A stretch of DNA of 13,127 nt, taken from NCBI GenBank assembly GCA_002315745.1, contig DCID01000038.1:1-13127 (forward strand), read 5' to 3'. Shown one piece after another: positions 1 to 6,707 of this stretch (position 1 is the first letter of the stretch; each line of letters opens with the position of its first letter). The stretch comes from Bacteroidales bacterium UBA1735. GTDB taxonomy: Bacteria; Bacteroidota; Bacteroidia; Bacteroidales; Paludibacteraceae. The notes under the pieces are model-generated. The model did not search any database. It was not told the DNA's origin and saw only the letters and a program-made list of their open reading frames with translations. A program made the position numbers and the translations under genes.

Positions 1-56
1 ACCACAGGCACGCCATTGGGGCATAAATCTAATATGAGTTGATCTAACTGGCTCAT
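1..56 (-). CDS. hsdS: Probable HsdS, type I restriction specificity subunit (N-terminal 18 codons only)
   Basis: The ATG overlaps the TAA stop of the methylase gene by one base (TAATG), the usual sign of translational coupling. The 18 visible codons read MSQLDQLILDLCPNGVPV and then run off the edge of the window. A start of the form 'xLxxLIxxLCPNGV' is typical of many type I specificity subunits, which recognise DNA through two target-recognition domains and sit next to hsdM. The seen facts are the overlap and the short peptide; the identity rests on resemblance and on the hsdM neighbour. No target-recognition domain is visible, so specificity cannot be judged. Confidence 0.72.
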   Translation of the reverse strand, partial: MSQLDQLILDLCPNGVPV

Positions 57-1609
57 TAGCGTATCTCTTTTATCAGTTCCTTAATCTCTTTGCGTAACTG
101 CTCTTCGTGCGCCACGATGCGGTCTAACTCTGCCTCTAACTCGTCAATGTTGATCTCTTCCCGCGTGTCCTCTTGCTCTACGTACGAGTTAACGGAGATA
201 TTGTAGTTGTTCTCCGCGATCACACTATTATCCACATATGCGGAGAAATGCGCTAACTCCTCACGACTGCGATACTCCTTTACAATCTTATCGATATTCT
301 CGTCCGTCAGTTTGTTCTTGTTGCCCTCATGCACGAACTCGTTGCTCGCATCAATAAAGAGCGTCTTGTTCTCCCGCTTGTTCTTCTTCAACACAATGAT
401 ACAGGTCGCGATACTCACACCAAAGAACAAGTTAGCAGGCAACTGAATGACCGTATCGACATAGTTATTATCTATCAAGTACTGACGGATCTTCTGCTCT
501 GCACCACCGCGATAGAGCACACCCGGGAACTCAACAATAGCCGCTGTACCATTACTGCCCAACCAATGGAGCATGTGCATCGTAAATGCCAAATCGGCTT
601 TGCTCTTAGGCGCTAACACACCCGCAGGCGCAAAACGCTCGTCATTGATAAGAATAGGATTATCATCGCCCTTCCAGTGTATCGAATAGGGCGGATTAGA
701 TACGATGACCTCAAAGGGCTGATCATCCCAGTGCTTAGGCTCCTCCAACGTGTCACCAAGGGCGATATCGAACTTCTCGTAGTTGATATCATGGAGGAAC
801 ATGTTAATACGGCTCAAGTTATAGGTCGTACGATTGATTTCCTGACCATAGAAACCCTGACGCACATTATCCTTACCCAACACCTTGCACACTTGCAGCA
901 GCAGCGAACCACTACCGCACGCAGGGTCGTACACTTTCTGTACCTGTTTCTTGCCGTCCGTAGCAATGATTGCCAACAGGCGACTAACCTCTTGCGGCGT
1001 GAAGAACTCACCACCACTCTTACCGGCATTACCGGCATACATGGTCATCAAGTACTCATACGCGTCACCAAAGGCATCTATTTTATGCTCCTCAGTGGCA
1101 CCTAACTGCATGTCTGCAATGGCTTGCAAGATACGCACTAACTTCTCATTACGCTTCTGTACCGAGTTGCCTAACTTAGACGAGTTGACATCCAAGTCCT
1201 CGAACAAACCCCGCATGTCCGCTTCGCTGGCAGTACCGATAGCCGAACTCTCGATGGCAGCAAAGATGGCAGACAGTGTCTCGTTGAGGTTAGGGTCATT
1301 CTTAGCCGCCTTCACTACGTTCTGGAATAGTTGAGACGGCAGGATAAAGAAACCTTTCTCCCGTACAATCTCGTCCTTCGCGTTTTGGGCTTCGGTGTCG
1401 CTGAAACGGGTGTAGTCAAAATCACGCACCCCCGCCGCGCGTTGCAACCGGTTAATATAATCGGTGATATTCTCCGATATATAGCGGTAAAAGAGGATAC
1501 CTAATACATACTGCTTAAAGTCCCATCCATCGACGGCACCACGCAGTTCATTCGCTATCGACCAAATAGTCTTAAACAACTCTTGTTTTTGCTGTGTTGA
1601 GGTTGACAT
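56..1609 (-). CDS. hsdM: HsdM, type I restriction-modification adenine-N6 methyltransferase subunit
   Basis: This 517-residue protein transfers a methyl group from S-adenosylmethionine to adenine in the site chosen by HsdS, protecting host DNA and forming the M2S core of the type I enzyme. Residues 1-150 look like the helical HsdM N-terminal domain. The methylase core follows: GEFFTPQEV at about 200-208, SAM-binding motif I DPACGSGS at 228-235, and catalytic motif IV NPPY at 305-308. Length is normal for the family. The C-terminal 40 residues are charged and probably coiled-coil, fitting contact with HsdS. The start at 1609 gives a normal N-terminus (MSTSTQQKQELFKTIWSIAN). It is followed by hsdS with a one-base overlap; no hsdR is in the window. 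An 8-base tandem repeat begins 9 bases upstream of the ATG, described separately. Confidence 0.97.
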   Translation of the reverse strand: MSTSTQQKQELFKTIWSIANELRGAVDGWDFKQYVLGILFYRYISENITDYINRLQRAAGVRDFDYTRFSDTEAQNAKDEIVREKGFFILPSQLFQNVVKAAKNDPNLNETLSAIFAAIESSAIGTASEADMRGLFEDLDVNSSKLGNSVQKRNEKLVRILQAIADMQLGATEEHKIDAFGDAYEYLMTMYAGNAGKSGGEFFTPQEVSRLLAIIATDGKKQVQKVYDPACGSGSLLLQVCKVLGKDNVRQGFYGQEINRTTYNLSRINMFLHDINYEKFDIALGDTLEEPKHWDDQPFEVIVSNPPYSIHWKGDDNPILINDERFAPAGVLAPKSKADLAFTMHMLHWLGSNGTAAIVEFPGVLYRGGAEQKIRQYLIDNNYVDTVIQLPANLFFGVSIATCIIVLKKNKRENKTLFIDASNEFVHEGNKNKLTDENIDKIVKEYRSREELAHFSAYVDNSVIAENNYNISVNSYVEQEDTREEINIDELEAELDRIVAHEEQLRKEIKELIKEIR

Positions 1610-1618
1610 ATACGTTTT

Positions 1619-1646
1619 ATTCTATTATTCTATTATTCTATTATTC
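1619..1646. repeat. 8-bp tandem repeat upstream of hsdM
   Basis: Three perfect copies of attctatt and a partial fourth run from 1619 to about 1646. The repeat lies 10-37 bases upstream of the hsdM ATG, inside what should be its leader or ribosome-binding region. Gain or loss of one unit would move whatever lies upstream by 8 bases. Confidence 0.9.
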
Positions 1647-1653
1647 TCTCCTT

Positions 1654-1713
1654 CTATATCTCTATCTCTCCCCACCTATATCTCTATCTCTCCCCACCCA
1701 TATATCTCTATCC
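1654..1713. repeat. 22-bp tandem repeat (two copies plus a partial third) upstream of hsdM
   Basis: Two identical 22-base units (1654-1675 and 1676-1697) built of ctatatctctatctctccccac-like pyrimidine-rich sequence are followed by a partial degenerate copy to 1713. Together with the 8-bp repeat they occupy most of the spacer between the ATPase gene and hsdM. I found no clear TAnnTTTG promoter box on the minus strand within this spacer. Confidence 0.85.
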
Positions 1714-1807
1714 ATGCCTTCTTAGCCACAAGGGCACGATTATTTGTTCACTTTTTTGTTAACAACAGTGGGGTGGTTAATTCGTGGAGCAGGGGGATGG
1801 GATATGG

Positions 1808-3019
1808 TCAATATAATAAACCGAACATCCAAAGCGGTATGCGGTTACGCGAGCCGGTTTCTACACCATCAATCGCCAAGTAACTATTCGGTTCATCCGC
1901 TATCTGCTCAAAAGTCTTGCTCTTACCCCCTACCTCAAACAGGTACTTCTTATCCACCAAGAAATCTCCCTTATGGGGATAGTAAACGGTAGCCACGTGG
2001 CTCAGTTGATTGAAGAAGAAAGACTCGCGTAGCGTACCTGTTTCAGGCTTACTCCCCACCGCATACATAAGATTAGGATTATCCAATAAAATCTTTTCGG
2101 GACGGCTAAGCATCTTGAGCGCTTTGGTATTATCCGACAACAACCCTAATAACCCCGCGCGTTGAAGTGCATAAAGCATCTTTAGCCCTTGGTTACGATC
2201 GGTCTCCAATTCGCGATAGAGATCCGACATAGTGGGCATCTGCGGCACCTGTTCTGCCAAAACCATCAGCATCTTTTTAGCTTTACGGATGGTGTTGATC
2301 TCCACTTCCTCAATGGCAGGATAATCCACCTCTAATATATGATTTACAACTCGCTGCAAACGCTGTTGGTATCCCCTTTTCACTTCCTTAAAGAACGGAT
2401 AATAGCCATGCTCTAAATAGTGTGCAAAATGAACCAAAATATCCTTGGTTTGGCTAGTAATTGACATAGCTATGGAAGTATGATTAGCAAGCAGTTCCTC
2501 TAACGAAATGGCTGGCATATTGACTATTCCCTCGAACATCAGGTACTCGCGGAAAGACAATCCATACAATGGGTACTCTACCACACGACGACTGAGGTCT
2601 GCAAGTCCGTTCTCCAATTGCAGCAGACTGCTACCCGAAAACACAATGTGCATATCAGGACAGTCATCATAGATGTTCTTTAATGCCATCTGCCAAGGTT
2701 TATAGTGGTGCACTTCGTCTAAAAACAAGTACCTTCCTCCGTGGGCATAAAAACATTGTGCCACCTCGTACAAATCATGCGTTGTGAACCATAGGTTATC
2801 TAACGACAGAAATAAGGCATCGTCTATATTCTTGAACGTATCGCGAATATGCTGAAGGATAAGCGTCGATTTCCCGACGCCTTTGGCACCCTTAATGCAT
2901 ATCAACTTGTCTTCCCAATCGATGGTTGAGTAGATATTCCGATAAAACGTACTGTTAGTCGCTCTTAAGCGGTTATGATACCCTTGGATAAGGGTATTAA
3001 TCTCTTCCAAACTGTCCAT
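1808..3019 (-). CDS. AAA+ ATPase with C-terminal DUF4143-type domain
   Basis: A 403-residue cytoplasmic ATP-binding protein of the family often annotated 'ATPase, DUF4143 domain'. The Walker A motif GAKGVGKST lies at 44-52, the Walker B motif YLFLDE at 97-102 followed by VHH, and a sensor-like IVFSGSS at 125-131. A winged-helix-like middle (about 235-310) is followed by the DUF4143 region: ES at 332-333, GDFLVD at 351-356 and FEVGGKSK at 361-368. The E332, D352, E362 and K366 pattern resembles a PD-(D/E)XK nuclease fold, as proposed for this family; whether it cuts nucleic acid is unknown. It has its own promoter about 90 bases upstream and ends 198 bp before hsdM. No cellular role is established for these proteins; they are numerous in Bacteroidales and are often found singly, so a link to the restriction system is only positional. 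Confidence 0.88.
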   Translation of the reverse strand: MDSLEEINTLIQGYHNRLRATNSTFYRNIYSTIDWEDKLICIKGAKGVGKSTLILQHIRDTFKNIDDALFLSLDNLWFTTHDLYEVAQCFYAHGGRYLFLDEVHHYKPWQMALKNIYDDCPDMHIVFSGSSLLQLENGLADLSRRVVEYPLYGLSFREYLMFEGIVNMPAISLEELLANHTSIAMSITSQTKDILVHFAHYLEHGYYPFFKEVKRGYQQRLQRVVNHILEVDYPAIEEVEINTIRKAKKMLMVLAEQVPQMPTMSDLYRELETDRNQGLKMLYALQRAGLLGLLSDNTKALKMLSRPEKILLDNPNLMYAVGSKPETGTLRESFFFNQLSHVATVYYPHKGDFLVDKKYLFEVGGKSKTFEQIADEPNSYLAIDGVETGSRNRIPLWMFGLLY

Positions 3020-3063
3020 ACCTAATGCTTGTATATACTATAAGTTACCTATATTTAGTGTTT

Positions 3064-3098
3064 AGAAACATTAAATACATTGTTATTTTAGTGTTTCT
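3064..3098 (-). promoter_or_regulatory. Leader hairpin of the ATPase gene
   Basis: Arms agaaacattaaa (3064-3075) and tttagtgtttct (3087-3098) pair over 11 of 12 positions with an 11-base loop. It lies between the predicted transcription start near 3109 and the ATG at 3019, so it would form in the mRNA leader. There is no U-tract next to it, so it does not look like a terminator. Confidence 0.5.
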
Positions 3099-3115
3099 AT
3101 TCACGAAATCGGCTG

Positions 3116-3177
3116 CAAAATTACTACTTTTTTTCGAGATATGCAAATTTTTCCAGCAAAAAAGTGCAAAAAGGGTG
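3116..3177 (-). promoter_or_regulatory. Bacteroidetes-type promoter for the ATPase gene, with upstream box
   Basis: Read on the minus strand, a -33 TTTG (3147-3144) and a -7 TAATTTTG (3123-3116) are separated by 20 bases. This matches the known Bacteroidetes primary sigma consensus TTTG-N19/21-TAnnTTTG. The predicted start is near 3109, giving a leader of about 90 bases. An upstream box CACCCTTTTTGCA (3177-3165) is shared at the same distance with the promoter at 4859-4920. Confidence 0.8.
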
Positions 3178-3190
3178 ATATTTTATATGG

Positions 3191-3230
3191 CTAGACCTCC
3201 TAGACATCCTAGACATCCTAGACATCCTAG
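3191..3230. repeat. 9-bp tandem repeat
   Basis: One degenerate unit (ctagacctc, 3191-3199) is followed by three perfect ctagacatc units (3200-3226) and the beginning of another (ctag). It sits between the terminator of the BspA-like gene and the ATPase promoter, in a spacer that otherwise holds no gene. No function is evident. Confidence 0.9.
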
Positions 3231-3268
3231 TTAGTCCTAGGGAGGACGAGGGAGGGAGAGAGCGGCAC

Positions 3269-3332
3269 AAAAAAAACTACCAAAAGGGGTTCCCGACATG
3301 TCGGGATGAACTTCCCCAATTGGTAGTTTTTT
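3269..3332 (-). terminator. Composite hairpin terminator of the BspA-like gene
   Basis: An outer stem of about 12 bp (aactaccaa with flanking A-run, paired to ttggtagtt with flanking T-run) encloses a ggggtt/gaacttcccc stem and a perfect 16-bp palindrome tcccgacatgtcggga (3291-3306). Read leftward the stem ends in eight U residues. It lies about 22 bases past the stop of the BspA-like gene. The outer stem is A/T-flanked on both sides, so it could also work rightward. Confidence 0.85.
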
Positions 3333-3354
3333 GGTTATAATAAAGGCAGCGCGA

Positions 3355-4770
3355 TTACTTTACCACTTGGCCTTTAGCGTCATAAATGGCATCGCCACGA
3401 CGGATGTAGAGTTGACCATTGTGCATAAACTTGCAGTTGTGGTTGTCGTTGTCGTTGACGTTCTCCACCCCGGTGACAGGAATAGCTTGCACATTCATAT
3501 CCTTCCAAGTGTCAGCAGCCTTATAAGCAGCTACGCTCTCTGCGGGTACATAGAGGGTGATATTACTCAGTGTGACATCATAGAAAACATCCTCACCTAA
3601 TGAGGGTGGGGTAACAGCCGCACATGTGATTTGGGATAAGTTAACCACTCTCCCAAATGCCATATCAGCAATAGAATCCAGTTTATCTGAGAACTCAACA
3701 GTCGTTAAATTTTTAGCCTTGCCACACGCAGCTGCGCCAATCACCTCTACATCCGAGAAGTTGATGGACACTAAGGTCGTATCTGCAAATGCCATGGCAT
3801 CAATCGCAGTAATACCAGCAGGCACGATGTACTCCGTTGCCTTACGACCATGAGGATAGGTGAGCAGCGTATTCTTGTCAGCATTCACGAGTACACCTTC
3901 TATCGAAGCCACCTCGCTATTGCCATCTGCCACCTCGTACCACTTGATGGCTTGGATATCCATCACATTACCCAAACCATCTTTAAAACCACCTAAGGTA
4001 GAGGGCATATAGATCGTGTCTAATGGCGTTTCCGAGAACATCCGACGACCCATTTTCTTGATACCTTCTCCCAGTTTAGCCACTTTGAGGGCTGCACAGT
4101 TATAGAAAGCTTTCTCACCAATAGAATCAATCGTACCAGGAACAACGACAGAGGTGATATTAGCATTGTCTTTAAAGGCATTCGCAGTGATAACAGTTAC
4201 TGCCAGTTTGGTGTCCTTATACTCCACGCTGTCAGGGATAACCAATGCGCCCGAAGCGAGCGAGTTAGTGTCCACCATTACCTCCATGGGGTCGGTGCCA
4301 ATAACCACGAAGTTATTCCCATCTACCGAGAATTTCTCGTCTTTGGTAGGACCTACGGCAAACTTGCTCCAAGTACCTGTTGTGCTATCCCATGTATCAC
4401 CAGAACCCGTGGCTGTAAACATATCATTTACACCATTCCAAGTCTCCAAACCTGTAGCATTCCAGTAGTTCATGTCTTCAGGATCTGTTGCCATACTACT
4501 GTAACGCAGGAACTGAACATATAAATATGGATCTTCTTCACTCTCAGGAACAACACCTACGTAGGTATCTGTTGTACCAGGAACAAGGGTGAAGAACTGG
4601 GCATAAGCACCTTCATCCAATTCATCTGGTCCTACTTTAAAATAAGCGCCTATCTTAGCGCCATCATTTGCCCACCAAGATGTGGCGGGTGTTAACTTAA
4701 AATAGACATTCACAGCACTTGCGCTGAAAGCAAGCATTAAAGCTGCTACAAAAGTAAAAATTTTCTTCAT
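3355..4770 (-). CDS. Secreted BspA-like leucine-rich-repeat protein
   Basis: A 471-residue exported protein. A signal peptide (MKKIFTFVAALMLAFSASA, cleaved near 19/20) is followed by a Trp-rich module at about 20-140 (YFKLTP, SWWANDGAK, AYF) that resembles carbohydrate-binding-like N-terminal modules of Bacteroidales surface proteins. From about 150 to 430 there are irregular LRR_5/BspA-type repeats, each with an 'xxIGxxAFxxCxxLxxVxxxxxx' pattern (for example 215-232). The closing LYVPAESVAAYKAADTWKD at 406-423 is typical of the end of such arrays. The tail holds an Asn/Asp stretch (437-445, NVNDNDNHN) and then GQLYIRRGDAIYDAKGQVVK, which resembles a short type IX secretion C-terminal signal. 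Family members are surface proteins that bind host or carbohydrate ligands; the ligand here cannot be read. It has its own promoter and terminator, so it is a single-gene unit. Confidence 0.85.
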   Translation of the reverse strand: MKKIFTFVAALMLAFSASAVNVYFKLTPATSWWANDGAKIGAYFKVGPDELDEGAYAQFFTLVPGTTDTYVGVVPESEEDPYLYVQFLRYSSMATDPEDMNYWNATGLETWNGVNDMFTATGSGDTWDSTTGTWSKFAVGPTKDEKFSVDGNNFVVIGTDPMEVMVDTNSLASGALVIPDSVEYKDTKLAVTVITANAFKDNANITSVVVPGTIDSIGEKAFYNCAALKVAKLGEGIKKMGRRMFSETPLDTIYMPSTLGGFKDGLGNVMDIQAIKWYEVADGNSEVASIEGVLVNADKNTLLTYPHGRKATEYIVPAGITAIDAMAFADTTLVSINFSDVEVIGAAACGKAKNLTTVEFSDKLDSIADMAFGRVVNLSQITCAAVTPPSLGEDVFYDVTLSNITLYVPAESVAAYKAADTWKDMNVQAIPVTGVENVNDNDNHNCKFMHNGQLYIRRGDAIYDAKGQVVK

Positions 4771-4777
4771 AATCTTT

Positions 4778-4805
4778 TAAACTTTAAACATTAAACTTTA
4801 AACTT
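4778..4805. repeat. 7-bp tandem repeat over the leader of the BspA-like gene
   Basis: Four heptamers taaactt, taaacat, taaactt and taaactt lie 8-35 bases upstream of the ATG, covering the expected ribosome-binding region. On the mRNA they read as AAGUUUA units. Confidence 0.9.
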
Positions 4806-4858
4806 TTATTGCCTACTATTTTCTAAGGATGTTCGGCATTATTCCTAAAAAAACGCTG

Positions 4859-4920
4859 CAAAATTACAACTTTTTTCTGATATAACAAAATGTTTCTTGC
4901 AAAAAAATGCAAAAAGGGTG
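4859..4920 (-). promoter_or_regulatory. Bacteroidetes-type promoter for the BspA-like gene, with upstream box
   Basis: On the minus strand a -33 TTTG (4889-4886) and a -7 TAATTTTG (4866-4859) are 19 bases apart. The predicted start is near 4852, giving a leader of about 80 bases. The upstream box CACCCTTTTTGCA (4920-4908) lies 42 bases from the -7 box, exactly as in the promoter at 3116-3177. Confidence 0.8.
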
Positions 4921-4943
4921 CTTCGTAGAGCAGGGGGGATACG

Positions 4944-6707
4944 TTATTGCCTATAGAGCACTTGCGTCATACAATGGGCGGCGCCATAGCCTTTAATCAG
5001 ATTCTCTAAGGGTACCCACTCCACTTGGACGCCATGTGATTGCAGCGCATCCTGGAAAGTAAGGGACTGATTGCCCACTGCCATGATATGTCGGGGCGCA
5101 ATGGTGAGATAGTTATTGGCATAATGCATCTCATCCGCTTCCTCTATGGGGATGATCTCCATTCCACGCTCCTGCAACAGCTCCACAAAACCCTTATCCT
5201 GCGCGATGAGCCGATACTCTTTCTCTCCTGCCGCACGGGCATAGATGTCCGCCGTCACATAATTAGGCGACTGCGGTTGGGCATGGAAACGCGAAGCTAC
5301 CATCGTGCACAGGTCGCGGTCAATGATATTAAAATGCGTATCTAAGTGCATCTGCATCTGCCAGAAACGATGGTCGCAGACCACAATGACCGTATCATGA
5401 CCAAAGGCATCATGCGCCATGATCTGCCGTATACCTTCACGATTGGTACGCATACCGCAACCAATGAATGCCACCGTTCCCGCAGGGATATAATCCCCAC
5501 CCTCTAATCGGCCATCCCCTTCGACAGACATAATAGCGGGTTCGCCTAAGAACTGATAGCAAGCCTCAATGATACGAGTCTCTGGGGCACGCTGAACAGA
5601 ATTCATACGGCACATGATATGTCCCCGAGGAGTCGTAATACTCTGGTCACGCGTGAAATAGAGGTTCATGAGTGAATTATCTTCATACACCGCTTCCACA
5701 CCCGTGTTAATAGCTGTTGGGCGCAATACGACCCGAGGTTGATGGAGCAGGCAACGAATCATATCGGCTTTGCTCATCTGCTGCAACACCTCCTGACGAT
5801 AAGGCTCACCAAAGAGCCGTGCATCCTCCTTCGACAGTGCCGACACATCATAAACGAGTACTTGCTCCGTTAGATCACGCAAGGTCTCTACCGGTAACTG
5901 CTCCAATATATCCGACACCTCGTACACGCGTATGCCTTGCTCACGCAGCATATCCTTATAGTGACGATGCTCGGCAGCAGCCAGCTCGACATCGAAATAG
6001 TACTCAAAAAGGCCTGCATACGGATGAATAGCTCCGTAGAACAGTTCTTCCCCCGGCGTATGCATCAAGATAGCAGTCGCCTGCGACCACTCCGCCTGTG
6101 GATAAGAGGCATGCTGTTCCTCCACCTTAGCCGATGCTGCGCACAGGGTACCTTCCAAGAAGATCTTAATACCTATACCCACTAAGATAATGCCGCCAAT
6201 AAGTCCCATGTTCCACTGAAAGCGCTTCCCTATTTTCCAACCAATCATATACCCCACAAGGGAGAGTACGAACGATGCCAAGGCAATAATCCCTACTCCC
6301 ACCCATACCCGTTCGGGGCAAGGGATAAAGATCACACCCGTCGCGAGTGCATCTATCGAGGTAGCGACAGCCAAGAGCAATAGTTCACCCAAATCCCATT
6401 TCGTAGGTTTCCCCGTTAAGGGGCAACCTTCTTGTTCTTTGTGGAGACTTTCCCAGATCATCTTACCTCCAATGAAGCCCAGTAAGATAAGGGCTATCCA
6501 CGGCGCAAAGCGACTGAAAAAATCGGCAAAGAGCGTGCCACAAAAATAACCAATGAGTGGCATACCACCTTGGAAGATACCAAAGAGGAGCGCCATCCAT
6601 AATGCTCCATTGTTCCACTTGCCTGTGCACAGACCCTTGGTAGTGCTCACGGCAAAGCAATCCATAGCGAGACCTATCGCTATCAAAATAATCGTTATTA
6701 TACTCAT
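4944..6707 (-). CDS. Fusion: MntP-type manganese efflux pump joined to an arginine-deiminase-like domain
   Basis: One uninterrupted 587-residue ORF. Residues 1-188 are a full-length MntP: six membrane segments at about 2-20, 35-59, 67-86, 107-127, 133-156 and 166-186, with the family aspartates D16 (AMDCFAVS) and D119 (ATSIDALATG). MntP exports Mn2+ across the inner membrane. Residues 206-587 match arginine deiminase (arginine to citrulline plus ammonia): HTPGEE 216-221, NLYFTRD 348-354, EGGD 402-405, MRTN 419-422, MHLDT 453-457 and AHCMT 577-581. The catalytic set Asp354, Glu402, His454, Asp456 and Cys579 is present, as is Arg373, which aligns with a substrate-binding Arg. Five residues before the Cys there is Tyr574, where arginine deiminases usually have Arg. 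No ATG lies in the linker (about 189-214) that could start a separate deiminase. The ATG overlaps the def stop by four bases (ATGA). The true substrate of the second domain is unknown. Confidence 0.9.
   Translation of the reverse strand: MSIITIILIAIGLAMDCFAVSTTKGLCTGKWNNGALWMALLFGIFQGGMPLIGYFCGTLFADFFSRFAPWIALILLGFIGGKMIWESLHKEQEGCPLTGKPTKWDLGELLLLAVATSIDALATGVIFIPCPERVWVGVGIIALASFVLSLVGYMIGWKIGKRFQWNMGLIGGIILVGIGIKIFLEGTLCAASAKVEEQHASYPQAEWSQATAILMHTPGEELFYGAIHPYAGLFEYYFDVELAAAEHRHYKDMLREQGIRVYEVSDILEQLPVETLRDLTEQVLVYDVSALSKEDARLFGEPYRQEVLQQMSKADMIRCLLHQPRVVLRPTAINTGVEAVYEDNSLMNLYFTRDQSITTPRGHIMCRMNSVQRAPETRIIEACYQFLGEPAIMSVEGDGRLEGGDYIPAGTVAFIGCGMRTNREGIRQIMAHDAFGHDTVIVVCDHRFWQMQMHLDTHFNIIDRDLCTMVASRFHAQPQSPNYVTADIYARAAGEKEYRLIAQDKGFVELLQERGMEIIPIEEADEMHYANNYLTIAPRHIMAVGNQSLTFQDALQSHGVQVEWVPLENLIKGYGAAHCMTQVLYRQ

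Noticed and set aside
885..1334. Plus-strand open frames opposite hsdM
   Set aside because: They overlap the methylase motifs on the other strand and show no protein-family features.
1619..1713. Tandem repeats as a possible CRISPR array
   Set aside because: Units are directly adjacent without unique spacers.
3025..3234. Small plus-strand open frame ending in PRHPRHPRHPS
   Set aside because: Its end is just the 9-bp DNA repeat translated, and it runs across the ATPase promoter; no start context supports it.
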